Positions 53,393-62,808 of a stretch of DNA of 64,000 bases are shown piece after piece. The position numbers and the translations under genes were made by a program. The DNA is taken from contig NZ_JAIQZN010000018.1 in assembly GCF_023333585.1 (NCBI RefSeq), forward strand, positions 1 to 64,000, written 5' to 3'. The stretch comes from Argonema antarcticum A004/B2. GTDB lineage: Bacteria > Cyanobacteriota > Cyanobacteriia > Cyanobacteriales > Aerosakkonemataceae. The notes beneath the pieces are model-generated. The model did not search any database, was not told the origin of the DNA, and saw nothing but the letters and a program-made list of their open reading frames with translations. Numbering within the stretch: the first letter of the stretch is position 1; every line of letters begins with the position of its first letter.

Positions 53393-53432
53393 CTAATTAG
53401 TGTTTATTACTAAAAAATAAACAATTAAGATC

Positions 53433-53861
53433 ATGAGTGAATGGATTACCTTTTGTTTTCCTAAATGTCCCAAGTGTCAAAAAAGTTGGGGCAAGAATTT
53501 TCATAGAAACTGTTTATCTAAAGGACAATTATTAGTTGATCCTTATCAAAGACAAGTTCGCTGTGATTCTTGTTATAAAGAATGGTATGTTATGAATAGT
53601 GAGTTTCACTGTTCTTGTGGCTATACCTTTCAAGCATCGGAAGTAGAAAATGCTCTTTCAACAACTCAATTATTAAGACAGCGTTTAATTCAGAAACTTG
53701 ATGAAATGGATATTTTTGAAAGAAGTATTAAAACTAAATCTCAAAGTTCTTTTAGAGAATGGATTGGTAGTATTAGTTATGAAATAGGAAGGTTATTGGG
53801 AACAACTGTAAGTCAAGCGAAACAATTAATTGAGAACTTTTTTGAGAAGTGGTCATTTTAG
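53433..53861 (+). CDS. Zinc-ribbon protein with shared helical module
   Basis: 142 aa. The N-terminal half has cysteine pairs FPKCPKCQKSWG, RCDSCYKEW and FHCSCGYTF, a likely zinc-binding fold of two or three sites. The C-terminal half (about 76-142; LLRQRLIQKLDEMDIFERSI, then KTKSQSSFREWIGS and GRLLGTTVSQ) is homologous to most of the 92-aa upstream protein. Lies 40 nt downstream, so the three genes probably form one operon with the GTPase. Unrecognised family. Confidence 0.62.
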   Translation: MSEWITFCFPKCPKCQKSWGKNFHRNCLSKGQLLVDPYQRQVRCDSCYKEWYVMNSEFHCSCGYTFQASEVENALSTTQLLRQRLIQKLDEMDIFERSIKTKSQSSFREWIGSISYEIGRLLGTTVSQAKQLIENFFEKWSF

Positions 53862-53966
53862 CTATTTCCTATTCTCTAAAGTTTGAAAATTAATAATTTA
53901 GGTTTTATTTGTTGTTACCTAAACTACAATTATATAGCGCGATTCTAATAAATAATTCATAATCAT

Positions 53967-54263
53967 CTATTTCCGCTTAATTGCTTCATCAAAAATTGCC
54001 ATTTGTTCTGGAGTAAAATCTTCGCCAATTTTACCCAAAAGTTGTAATGACATTATGCCACTACAACGGTTTTTAAAACTTTGCTCTGATATGATATTAA
54101 ATTTTTCAAAAGACAAGTTTTCTGCAAATACTTTAGCTAAATGTTCTACCATTTCTGCATAATTAATATCTTCCTTAAATAAAGGACGTTCTTCCATTAA
54201 AATAGATACAACTTGCTCAATTCTCTTAATCATTGATTCTTGTTTAGGATCAGTTGATAACAT
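53967..54263 (-). CDS. Hypothetical helical protein
   Basis: 98 aa: SMIKRIEQVVSILMEERPLF, YAEMVEHLAKVFAENL and DFTPEQMAIFDEAIKRK at the end. Small acidic helical protein with no named family. The ATG at 54263 lacks a strong ribosome binding site. Convergent with the zinc-ribbon gene. Confidence 0.55.
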   Translation of the reverse strand: MLSTDPKQESMIKRIEQVVSILMEERPLFKEDINYAEMVEHLAKVFAENLSFEKFNIISEQSFKNRCSGIMSLQLLGKIGEDFTPEQMAIFDEAIKRK

Positions 54264-54363
54264 AATTGATTACCTCGTTCTGTAAACAGTACAGTATTGA
54301 TTGATATTATATTATATTTTTAAACTTTCTGCCATAAGGCAGTGCGAGTCCACATAAGTAGGA

Positions 54364-54416
54364 ACACGGCATCCGAGATATTTTGGCGTTGCGAAATAAG
54401 GTTAATTATGCCGTGT
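54364..54416. repeat. ACACGGCAT / ATGCCGTGT inverted repeat
   Basis: Nine-bp inverted repeat (54364-54372, 54408-54416) around 35 nt, between the hypothetical gene and the end of the hydroxylase gene. A dispersed cyanobacterial repeat type; possible terminator. Confidence 0.65.
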
Positions 54417-54424
54417 CTCTACTA

Positions 54425-55177
54425 TCAAAATGGCAATTTTAACAAGTTGAAAAAATTAATTTCTCGCGTTTCTTCCACTAACCCTAATTTAATCAATTGA
54501 GGATTACTACTATCTCTAAAAGATCCAAATAATCTATCCCATATAGTCAATAAACTGGCATAATTAGAGTTAGTTTCTTTGACAATTTGAGAGTGATGTA
54601 AGCGATGATAATTAGGCGTAACGATAAAATAACTTAAAAATTTATCTACACGCTCTGGAAGATGCCAATTGCTATGGTGAAAAACCACAATAATTGTAAA
54701 TGCTAATTCATAGATTACTGCATGAATTGGCCTAACGCCAAACAGCCAAATCAAAAATATCTTAGGCAAATTCGATAAAAGCACCTCAACAGTGTGAAAA
54801 CGATAAGCTGTGGAAATATTCATCGACATTTCAGTATGATGCACGCGATGAAATCGCCACGCCATAGGCCAAGTGTGCATTAATCGGTGCCAAAAATAGA
54901 GATACACATCCAGAACTAAAAAAGATAATATACCAACCAACCAAACTGGTTTAATTCCTTGAAATAAACCTAACCAAATGTTTTGCTGCCAGACCCATTT
55001 TAACAGTAAAACTGTTGTTAAACTTGTTGCGATCGCATTCAGCAGCCCCAGAGCAAAATTCTGAGACATTCTTCTAGAAAAGCTCTGCTTATATTGGAAA
55101 AACGGAAACAAATTTTCCAATATGCCGAAGATGAAAATACTGCCTAAAACTGCGGTGAATTTCGCATCCATAGCCAT
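54425..55177 (-). CDS. Sterol desaturase/fatty acid hydroxylase family protein
   Basis: 250 aa integral membrane di-iron enzyme. Four or so hydrophobic segments and the conserved His boxes HRLMH, HRVHH, HHSNWH and NYHRLHH. Such enzymes hydroxylate or desaturate lipids, carotenoids or sterols at the membrane; substrate unknown. 41 nt downstream of the rhomboid gene on the same strand. Confidence 0.9.
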   Translation of the reverse strand: MAMDAKFTAVLGSIFIFGILENLFPFFQYKQSFSRRMSQNFALGLLNAIATSLTTVLLLKWVWQQNIWLGLFQGIKPVWLVGILSFLVLDVYLYFWHRLMHTWPMAWRFHRVHHTEMSMNISTAYRFHTVEVLLSNLPKIFLIWLFGVRPIHAVIYELAFTIIVVFHHSNWHLPERVDKFLSYFIVTPNYHRLHHSQIVKETNSNYASLLTIWDRLFGSFRDSSNPQLIKLGLVEETREINFFNLLKLPF

Positions 55178-55218
55178 AGCCCGATTTTACATGATAGTGT
55201 GCGATCGCATTCATTTTC

Positions 55219-56796
55219 TCACTTCTTACTTTGCCAGTTAATTAATAACAAATTACCTATTAAAAAGCCAATTATTAGACCGGAATTGTGACCCAACATA
55301 CTAACCTGTGGAGTCACTAAGTCAAAAATAACTTGCAATCCAATAATCAATAAAATGCTTCGCAAACCCTTAGCTGCAACACGAGATTTGTCTTTTCGCC
55401 AACCCCGGAGCATAATTGCGGCCATGACGCCAATCAAACCCATAATCGCGCCAGATGCACCAACCACAAGTTGATCTTGAACATCTACTAATCTAGACAA
55501 AACCGCGATCGTTAACATCGACCCCATCCCACTTATCAAGTAGGATATCATGTATCTCCAAATGCCCAGACTAGCTTCCACAAAAGAACCAAGAGCATAG
55601 AGAGCCATCATATTCATCGCTAAGTGCAAAAAGCCAAAGTGCAGAAAAGTTGCACTAAGCAGACGCCACCATTCTCCAGCCCAAACCGCTTTTGGAGACA
55701 ATGCACCTAGATTGTATAAATTATTAAGATTCTCGCTGCCACCCGATCTTATTTCTAACGCAAATACGAGGAAATTTATCAAAAGTAGCGCGTAAGTAGC
55801 ATAAAATTTATTCCCGCTTAAAATTACAGATCTGCCGTATTGACCTTCCTGCTTTAATTCATTAGCAACACGGGCGAGAATTTTTCTTGATGACTCAGTG
55901 AGGACTTGTTCGGGAGCGATGGGAGGCTGGGACAAGCGAAGTGCGATCGCATTATCTAAACCAATATCGCCCCTATCTGAAAGAGCCAACAGTCGATCGC
56001 GACCCACATTCTGATTTCCTGCTGCCATTTCAGCAGTTCCTAACCAGAATTCGCTGATATTCTGGGTAAAAATTGCCGCCAACGGGCCTGACAACAATTT
56101 TTGCAAATGTTCGGGTTGACCGCAAAATGCTAAAATAAACATTCGCACCGTATTCACCCCTGCCCCATCACCCGCCTTCTCTAAAAAAGATTCAAAGCGA
56201 TCGAACTCATGCAGCAAACCATTCAAATCCCCCGTTTCCCCTAAAGCTCGCAAGTAGTACGACACCACAGTCGAGTCTTTAAATAAGACCTTTTCAGGTA
56301 AATTATTACGTATCCATAAGAGTAACTCTTCCCAGCGAGATCCCATTCGATAAAGTAAAACTGTGGCACTTAGACCGATCGGAGTAGCATTAGTCTGATA
56401 GCGATTTAAGATTTTCATCGCATCAGCCATATTGCCACGTTGCCCCATTTCCAGCGCCCGTAATAATTCCGGTTGTTCGAGCCATCCATCAGCAGGATGC
56501 AGCCAGCGCAAGCGTTTCATCAGTTTGCTAGCTTCACCGTAGCGCCCCACAGAAATCAATTGGCTAGCCTTTTTCATACCATTGAGGGGAAGCAGTATCA
56601 GTATTATCCACAGACTGCCACCAATCAAACCAGCCACGTTAGGATTCAGGTAAAATATCCCTCCTGTTACCGCCAAAATAAATAGGGTAACTATCACCCA
56701 GCCACGCAATTGGTTAAAGGGAATTCGTGTCAACCAGATCAGTAGCAAAATGCACCAAAATCCGATTATCCAGATCAGCAAACTATTAAGATCCAT
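55219..56796 (-). CDS. Rhomboid family intramembrane serine protease with long N-terminal domain
   Basis: 525 aa. Residues 1-335 hold two N-terminal transmembrane helices and a TPR-like helical part (ASKLMKRLRWLHPADGWLEQ, ALEMGQRGNMADAMKILNRY). The C-terminal rhomboid domain (about 337-525) has ATFLHFGFLHLAMNMMALYA, the catalytic Ser in VGASGAIMGLIG near 443, and the partner His in LGHNSGLIIGF near 502. It cuts transmembrane proteins within the membrane. The architecture occurs in cyanobacteria; substrate unknown. Confidence 0.9.
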   Translation of the reverse strand: MDLNSLLIWIIGFWCILLLIWLTRIPFNQLRGWVIVTLFILAVTGGIFYLNPNVAGLIGGSLWIILILLPLNGMKKASQLISVGRYGEASKLMKRLRWLHPADGWLEQPELLRALEMGQRGNMADAMKILNRYQTNATPIGLSATVLLYRMGSRWEELLLWIRNNLPEKVLFKDSTVVSYYLRALGETGDLNGLLHEFDRFESFLEKAGDGAGVNTVRMFILAFCGQPEHLQKLLSGPLAAIFTQNISEFWLGTAEMAAGNQNVGRDRLLALSDRGDIGLDNAIALRLSQPPIAPEQVLTESSRKILARVANELKQEGQYGRSVILSGNKFYATYALLLINFLVFALEIRSGGSENLNNLYNLGALSPKAVWAGEWWRLLSATFLHFGFLHLAMNMMALYALGSFVEASLGIWRYMISYLISGMGSMLTIAVLSRLVDVQDQLVVGASGAIMGLIGVMAAIMLRGWRKDKSRVAAKGLRSILLIIGLQVIFDLVTPQVSMLGHNSGLIIGFLIGNLLLINWQSKK

Positions 56797-57114
56797 ACAA
56801 AATTAAAGCCTATAATCAGATAGCTCTATTCTCTATTCTTGTTAATATCGCACATATTTCAAGTTGCGATCGCAATCCACCAATAAGTAGAGTGCGTATC
56901 GCCGATCTCAACCTGGGAACGAGTCGAAGTAAAGAGAGGCGCTTCTCTTCCCCCCCTCCCTGTGGACGGGGAGGGGGTAGGGGGGTGGGGTCGGGTGTGG
57001 TCATAAGTAGTTGGTTGAAACGAAAAGCTTTTCTTCTGGGCCTTGTCTCCCTTGTCTCCCTTGTCCTCCTTGTCCCCTACATCACCAACGGGTGAGAGAC
57101 CACACCCGGTGGGG
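56797..57114. other. 318-nt repeat-rich intergenic region
   Basis: It contains CCCCCCCTCCCTGTGGACGG, a G-rich run, CTTGTCTCC units (57041-57066), and the inverted pair CGGGTGTGGTC (56991-57001) and GACCACACCCG (57089-57099). No gene was seen. Confidence 0.65.
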
Positions 57115-59181
57115 TCAGCTTACATCTAAAGTCCGCACCAAAAAAGCCCACTTATCAGCCGCCTCCTCAATAATTTTAGCCGTAGGCTTCCCAGCACCGT
57201 GACCAGCCTTAGTTTCAATGCGAATTAAAACAGGCTCAGAGCCAGCGTGCGCCGCCTGCAAAGCCGCTGCAAACTTGAAACTATGAGCGGGTACTACCCT
57301 GTCATCACGATCGGCTGTAGTAATCATTGTAGCCGGATAAGCCGTGCCAGATTTGAGGTTGTGCAGAGGCGAGTAAGCATAAAGCGCCTCAAACTCCTCT
57401 GGATTGTCAGCCGAACCATACTCAGAACACCAAGCCCAGCCGATCGTAAACTTATGGAAGCGCAACATATCCATCACCCCCACAGATGGTAACGCAGCCG
57501 CAAATAAATCGGGACGCTGAGTCATACACGCACCCACCAACAATCCCCCATTGCTGCCACCTGCGATCGCTAGTTTAGCAGGCGAAGTATACCCATTGGC
57601 AATCAGCCACTCAGCCGCCCCAATAAAATCATCAAAAACATTCTGCTTCTTCAGCTTAGTTCCTGCTTGGTGCCAATCTTCACCGTACTCGCCACCACCG
57701 CGCAAATTGGCAATAGCCAAAACTCCCCCCAACTCCATCCACACCAATTGACTAACCGAAAAACTGGGAGTCAGCGAAACATTAAAACCGCCGTATCCGT
57801 ACAGATAAGTGGGATTATTCCCATCTAATTGCAAACCTTTCTTGTGAGTAATAAACATCGGCACTTTCGTGCCATCTTTGCTACTGTAAAATATCTGCTT
57901 CGTCTCGTAATCATCTGGATTTAAATCAACATTCGGCTGACGAAAAAGCGTACTTTCACCACTCACCATATCGTAGTGATAAATAGTTGCTGGTGTCGTG
58001 AAACTTGTATAGCTGTAAAAAGTTTCCCTATCGTGACGCTTACCGCCAAAACCACCCGCAGAACCGATTCCCGGTAACTCCACTTCCCGGACATAAGCGC
58101 CGTTGAGATCGAAGATTTTGATTTGAGTGTGAGCATCTTTCAAGTAATCAGCAACAAACCGATCGTTCAGCAAACCCACACCTTCTAAAACTTCCTCTGC
58201 CTGGGGAATGATTTCTTGCCAATTATCGCGAGATGGGTTGTTGATATCTATAGCAATCAACGACCCACGCGGTGCATCTAAGTCTGTTCGGAACCAGAAA
58301 ACTGAGTCATCATTGTCGATAAAACTGTAGCTAGCTTCAAACTCGTTGATTAGTTCGATAACTTCGGCATCTGGGTTAGTCAAATCTTTATAAAAAATCA
58401 GGTTTTTTGGATCTGTCCCCTGCCAAACCGAGATAATCAAATATTTTCCATCTTCGCTAACACCACCGCTAAATCCCCATTCTTTTCGATCGGGCCTGTC
58501 ATAGATAAGGATATCTTCTTCTTGAAGTGTTCCAATCCGATGGTAGAAGAGTTTTTGAAAGTAATTAGCATCTTCAAATTTAGTTTTTTCGTTAGGTTCG
58601 TCATAGCGACTGTAAAAAAATCCTTGATTGTCGTGCGTCCAATCAGCACCGGAAAACTTAATCCATTTTAAGCAATCCCGTCTGTCTTCCCCTGTTTCCA
58701 CATCGCGGACTTTCCATTCTTGCCAATCAGAACCGGAACTAGACAAACCATAAGCCATTAAGTTACCATCTTCGCAAATCGCTATACCCGAAAGAGCAAC
58801 TGTGCCATCTTCCGAGAGTTTGTTGGGATCGAGCAGTAGCCTTGGTTCGGCGTCAAGGGAAGTTAAGGTATAAAGTACGCTTTGGTTTTGCAAACCATCA
58901 TTTTTAAAGTAGAAGTAGCGGTTACCTTCTTTAAAGGGAATGCTATATTTTTCATAATCCCAGAGTTGGGTAAGACGCTGCTTAATTTTTTCTCGGACTG
59001 GAATTTCGTTGAGATATTGAAATGTGACTTGGTTTTGCGCTTCCAACCAAGCTTTTGTTAGATCGAAGTCAGGATCTTCTAACCAACGATAGTGGTCGGA
59101 TACTTTTGTACCGTGATAGTCGTCAACGACATCAACTTTTTGACTGGTAGGGTAGGTTAGGGGCCGATCTGAATAAGGCAT
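57115..59181 (-). CDS. Prolyl oligopeptidase (S9A)
   Basis: 688 aa, full length for the family. The N-terminal beta-propeller lid (about 70-420) is followed by an alpha/beta hydrolase domain with nucleophile Ser in GGSNGGLL near 540, Asp in DDRVVPAHS near 624 and His in AGHGAGKP near 659. It cuts after proline in short peptides, normally in the cytoplasm; no signal peptide is present. The N-terminal RPLTYPTSQKVDVVDDYHG and WLEDPD segments are typical. It stands alone. Confidence 0.93.
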   Translation of the reverse strand: MPYSDRPLTYPTSQKVDVVDDYHGTKVSDHYRWLEDPDFDLTKAWLEAQNQVTFQYLNEIPVREKIKQRLTQLWDYEKYSIPFKEGNRYFYFKNDGLQNQSVLYTLTSLDAEPRLLLDPNKLSEDGTVALSGIAICEDGNLMAYGLSSSGSDWQEWKVRDVETGEDRRDCLKWIKFSGADWTHDNQGFFYSRYDEPNEKTKFEDANYFQKLFYHRIGTLQEEDILIYDRPDRKEWGFSGGVSEDGKYLIISVWQGTDPKNLIFYKDLTNPDAEVIELINEFEASYSFIDNDDSVFWFRTDLDAPRGSLIAIDINNPSRDNWQEIIPQAEEVLEGVGLLNDRFVADYLKDAHTQIKIFDLNGAYVREVELPGIGSAGGFGGKRHDRETFYSYTSFTTPATIYHYDMVSGESTLFRQPNVDLNPDDYETKQIFYSSKDGTKVPMFITHKKGLQLDGNNPTYLYGYGGFNVSLTPSFSVSQLVWMELGGVLAIANLRGGGEYGEDWHQAGTKLKKQNVFDDFIGAAEWLIANGYTSPAKLAIAGGSNGGLLVGACMTQRPDLFAAALPSVGVMDMLRFHKFTIGWAWCSEYGSADNPEEFEALYAYSPLHNLKSGTAYPATMITTADRDDRVVPAHSFKFAAALQAAHAGSEPVLIRIETKAGHGAGKPTAKIIEEAADKWAFLVRTLDVS

Positions 59182-59485
59182 AGGATGGGTTATAGCAACA
59201 TTTTCCAGTGTAGCGTCTGCGATCTGGGTCTTACCCAGATCTGTCGAACAGATCGAGCCTTCGTAATCTGAGAAACCCGGTTTCTAACGGCTTGGCAGTT
59301 TTACGTTTACTCCCTTCGGTGCTAGAAGACTATGTATAGTGGTCGGGTGAAGCATTGCGGGATTAATCTTAATTCAAAACCGAAACGTTAATTCCGCAAT
59401 GCTAATGCCTACGGCACGCTTTGCGCGTTCGCCCCTACATAATCTTGTGGCGGGGGGACGGAGTAATTATGCCCTACTTAATCCT
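59182..59485. other. 304-nt intergenic region
   Basis: It holds the hairpin GATCTGGGT-CTT-ACCCAGATC (59221-59241) and one AGAAACCCGGTTTCT palindrome (59271-59285). No gene was seen. Confidence 0.7.
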
Positions 59486-59787
59486 CTACTCTAGAGAGTA
59501 TAAAGGTTGTAGGTATAGATATGACCGCACAGACTCAACAATCTGAGATTCGGCTACTAAATTCACCATAAAATTAGCTACACTTCGATGTCTTGTCTGT
59601 TCAATTTGACATAGATTTTTCAATTGATCGTTCACCGATTCAATGATACCTCTTTTTCTTAGTTTCATTTTATCTGACCACAACATTAGCTTGTTTTTCA
59701 TGTTTTTCTTGAGTCTAGTTATCAGATGTAAACCTTTTTCATGTAATTGCCTAAATAGTTTTTCGGTATATCCTTTGTCTCCAAAAG
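59486..59787 (-). mobile_element. IS982-type transposase remnant
   Basis: On the minus strand the frame reads FGDKGYTEKLFRQLHEKGLH, LITRLKKNMKNKLMLWSDKM, and RKRGIIESVNDQLKNLCQIE with TRHRSVANFMVNLVAE: the C-terminal third of an IS982-family transposase, including the DDE-domain Glu region. The N-terminal two thirds are missing; a 33-bp tandem array abuts the break. The C-terminal end after NLVAE is also unlike the family. A dead element. Confidence 0.8.
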
Positions 59788-59938
59788 TTGGTTGTTTGTG
59801 GCTCGAGCCAGTCCCAAAAGTCGCTTGTTTGTGGCTCGAGCCAGTCCCAAAGTCGCTTGTTTGTGGCTCGAGCCAGTCCCAAAAGTCGCTTGTTTGTGGC
59901 TCGAGCCAGCCCAAAAGTCGCTTGTTTGTCGCTCGATC
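59788..59938. repeat. 33-bp tandem array
   Basis: Units with core TTGTTTGTGGCTCGAGCCAG begin at 59792, 59825, 59857 and 59890, with a degenerate fifth at 59922. Spacing alternates 33 and 32 bp. Each core contains the palindrome GGCTCGAGCC. There are no spacers, so it is not a CRISPR array. Confidence 0.92.
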
Positions 59939-59972
59939 CCTCCATCGAACTCACGTTACGTTACTACAGATG

Positions 59973-59998
59973 TAGAGACGTTTCACGAAACGTCTCTA
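59973..59998. repeat. 12-bp inverted repeat
   Basis: TAGAGACGTTTC-AC-GAAACGTCTCTA, a perfect 26-nt hairpin 73 nt before gatB. A dispersed cyanobacterial type. Confidence 0.85.
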
Positions 59999-60070
59999 TA
60001 TCTGTAGCTTGTCTGCAAAAAGTTAAAATAGAAGCCGATTGATTATTGTTATGCCTCAATTTGTTAGCTC

Positions 60071-61600
60071 ATGACAACCGCTGCACCAGTTAAAACTCAG
60101 TACGAAGCCGTCATCGGTTTAGAAACCCACTGTCAGCTTAGTACCGACACTAAGATTTTCTGCAATTGTTCTACCGAATTTGGCAGCCGCCCAAATCAGA
60201 ACGTTTGCCCAATTTGCATGGGTATGCCTGGAGTATTGCCAGTACTCAACGAGAAGGTACTGGAGTACGCCGTCAAAGCGGGGATAGCCCTCAACTCTCA
60301 GATTGCACCCTATAGCAAATTTGACCGCAAACAGTATTTTTATCCCGATTTGCCTAAAAATTACCAAATTTCTCAGTACGACCTGCCTATTGCCGAGCAT
60401 GGTTGGCTAGAAGTTGAATTGGTGGATGAAGCGGGTAAGGTTACCCGCAAAAAGATTGGTATCACTCGCCTGCATATGGAGGAAGATGCGGGAAAGTTGG
60501 TTCACGCGGGTAGCGTTGGCGAAGCCTCTCGGAACGAGACTCGCCTTTCGGGTTCTACTTACTCTCTGGTAGACTTCAACCGCACGGGTGTAGCTTTAGT
60601 AGAAATTGTCTCAGAACCGGATATGCGATCGGGCCTAGAAGCTGCTGAATATGCCCAAGAACTCCGCCGCATTCTGCGCTATTTAGGTGTCAGCGACGGC
60701 AATATGCAGGAAGGTTCCCTGCGTTGTGACGTGAATATCTCCGTGCGTCCGGTGGGACGAAAAGAGTTTGGCACGAAGGTAGAAATTAAGAATATGAACT
60801 CCTTCAGTGCTATTGAAAGGGCGATCGATTACGAGATCGATCGGCAAACCACAGCACTGGAAGCCGGTGAGCGGATTGTGCAAGAAACTAGGCTGTGGGA
60901 GGAAGGCAGTCAACGCACTATCAGTATGCGGATTAAGGAAGGTTCCAGCGATTACCGCTACTTCCCCGAACCCGATTTGGCCCCCATTGAGGTGCCATCC
61001 GAGCTGCTAGAGAAGTGGAAGTCGGAACTGCCAGAACTCCCAGCCGAGAAACGACACCGCTATGAAAGTGAATTGGGACTTTCTGCCTACGATGCGCGGG
61101 TGCTGACAGACGATCGCTCCGTAGCTGAGTATTTTGAAGCCGTTGTCGCCGCTGGTGCCAATTCCAAGCAAGCGGCTAACTGGGTGATGGGCGATATCAG
61201 CGCTTACCTCAACAACGAAAAACTCAGCATCGCCCAAATCGCCCTCAAACCGGACACCTTAGCTGAACTGATTTCCCTGATTGAAACTGGAACCATCAGC
61301 GGCAAGATTGCCAAAGATATTCTACCGGAGTTGTTCTCTAGTGGTGGTTCGGCTAAGGAACTGATCGATCGCAAGGGATTAACCCAAATCTCGGATACTG
61401 TAGCTCTAGAAACCATCATCGATGAAATCTTGGCCGCCAATCCCAAAGAGCTAGAACAGTACCGCAACGGCAAAACTAAGCTGCTGGGCTTCTTTGTCGG
61501 ACAGGTGATGAAGAAAACCTCCGGTCGAGCCGATCCCCAGCTGACCAACCAACTTCTGGCCCAAAAGTTGAACGTAGCTTGGCAGTCCCCACCCTCTTAA
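60071..61600 (+). CDS. gatB: Asp/Glu-tRNA(Asn/Gln) amidotransferase subunit B
   Basis: 509 aa, standard length. The N-terminal amidotransferase domain has [15 protein letters not shown], zinc-binding cysteines in KIFCNC and [31 protein letters not shown] and [10 protein letters not shown]; the C-terminal YqeY-like tail starts near 355. GatB binds and activates misacylated tRNA by phosphorylation before transamidation with ammonia from GatA. Start ATG at 60071 gives [14 protein letters not shown]. gatA and gatC are not adjacent, as is common in cyanobacteria. Confidence 0.97.
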   Translation: MTTAAPVKTQYEAVIGLETHCQLSTDTKIFCNCSTEFGSRPNQNVCPICMGMPGVLPVLNEKVLEYAVKAGIALNSQIAPYSKFDRKQYFYPDLPKNYQISQYDLPIAEHGWLEVELVDEAGKVTRKKIGITRLHMEEDAGKLVHAGSVGEASRNETRLSGSTYSLVDFNRTGVALVEIVSEPDMRSGLEAAEYAQELRRILRYLGVSDGNMQEGSLRCDVNISVRPVGRKEFGTKVEIKNMNSFSAIERAIDYEIDRQTTALEAGERIVQETRLWEEGSQRTISMRIKEGSSDYRYFPEPDLAPIEVPSELLEKWKSELPELPAEKRHRYESELGLSAYDARVLTDDRSVAEYFEAVVAAGANSKQAANWVMGDISAYLNNEKLSIAQIALKPDTLAELISLIETGTISGKIAKDILPELFSSGGSAKELIDRKGLTQISDTVALETIIDEILAANPKELEQYRNGKTKLLGFFVGQVMKKTSGRADPQLTNQLLAQKLNVAWQSPPS

Positions 61601-61743
61601 CGGGTGAGGAAAGATAGCTGATTTTTTAGGGGGCATCGAACTCCCTAAAAAATCAATATTAATTTAGGTATCCTACTATCCAAATATCCCAAAATAGGAT
61701 AAAGTAGCAGATACCTAATACTTAAATTTACACAAGTCAATAA

Positions 61744-62808
61744 ATGAATCGAGCCAATCCGGGTGTAAGCCCTTCTAGCCCATTGAAGCGGAAAGCTACT
61801 AGCACAGTTGGGCGTGGGAAAGCAGTTAATCTTAACACCAACTTTAATTTTTCTGTGTGGAGTGATGAGTGTGTAACTCTACATTTGGGCGATAGCCTTC
61901 AACACTATGAAAACTGGGAGGAACCTACCGTTATCGTTTCCGATGGGGCTTACGGTGTTCTTGGCTTTGAAGGAGATACTTCAGACCATATTGATTTACC
62001 TAACTGGTATGAGCCTCATATTGAGGCATGGTCAAAAGCATCAATGTCATGTACAACACTTTGGTTTTGGAATTCAGAAATTGGTTGGGCTGTTGTACAT
62101 CCAATTCTGGAAAAGTATGGTTGGCGCTACGTCAATTGCAATATTTGGAACAAAGGAAAAGGTCACATAGCAGGAAACGTTAACACGGAAAAGATCCGCA
62201 GATTTCCTGTAGTTACAGAAGTTTGTGTCCAATATGTAAGAGAGGTTAAAGTTAACGAGCTTACTTTAAAGGTGTGGCTTCTAGAAGAGTGGAAACGCTC
62301 TGGACTACCATTACGACGTGCAAATGATGCTTGTGGTGTGGTAGATGCCGCAACCAGAAAATATTTCGATCGAGGACATTTATGGTATTTCCCTCCTCCA
62401 GAGATGTTTGAGAGACTGGTTAACTACGCAAATGAGCATGGTAGACCTGAAAGAAAACCCTACTTTTCTCTAAATGGAGATCGATCTTTAACAGGACAAG
62501 AATGGAGCAGAATGCGATCGAAATTTAGATGTCCTTATGGTTTTACAAATGTTTGGGAGCGCCAAGCTCTCCGAGGCGACGAGCGGGTGAAAACTTTCTC
62601 TGGAAAAGCAGTACATCTTAATCAAAAGCCTCTTGACTTAATGAGCCTCATTATTGAGGCATCAAGTGATGACAATGATGTCATTTGGGAGCCTTTTGGT
62701 GGACTCTTCAGTGCATCTTTAGCTGCACGTAAACTGAGACGCAAAGCTTTTTCTTGTGAGACAGACCCGGACTATTTCTACTATGGGGTGCAGCGATTTA
62801 GTCAATAA
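61744..62808 (+). CDS. DNA methyltransferase (beta-class), type II R-M
   Basis: 354 aa. The catalytic motif IV reads VSDGAYG near 64-70 (DPPY-equivalent as DGAY), early in the chain, and the SAM-binding motif I lies at the end: IWEPFGGLFSASLAARKL near 313-330. That order (IV first, I last) is the beta class of amino-methyltransferases for adenine N6 or cytosine N4. It follows gatB by 143 nt. Its end overlaps the endonuclease end by 11 nt on opposite strands. The DGAY variant of motif IV is unusual. Target sequence unknown. Confidence 0.82.
   Translation: MNRANPGVSPSSPLKRKATSTVGRGKAVNLNTNFNFSVWSDECVTLHLGDSLQHYENWEEPTVIVSDGAYGVLGFEGDTSDHIDLPNWYEPHIEAWSKASMSCTTLWFWNSEIGWAVVHPILEKYGWRYVNCNIWNKGKGHIAGNVNTEKIRRFPVVTEVCVQYVREVKVNELTLKVWLLEEWKRSGLPLRRANDACGVVDAATRKYFDRGHLWYFPPPEMFERLVNYANEHGRPERKPYFSLNGDRSLTGQEWSRMRSKFRCPYGFTNVWERQALRGDERVKTFSGKAVHLNQKPLDLMSLIIEASSDDNDVIWEPFGGLFSASLAARKLRRKAFSCETDPDYFYYGVQRFSQ

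Noticed and set aside
59788..59938. Regular repeats that might be a CRISPR array
   Set aside because: The units are directly adjacent with no unique spacers, and no cas gene is near. It is a simple tandem array.
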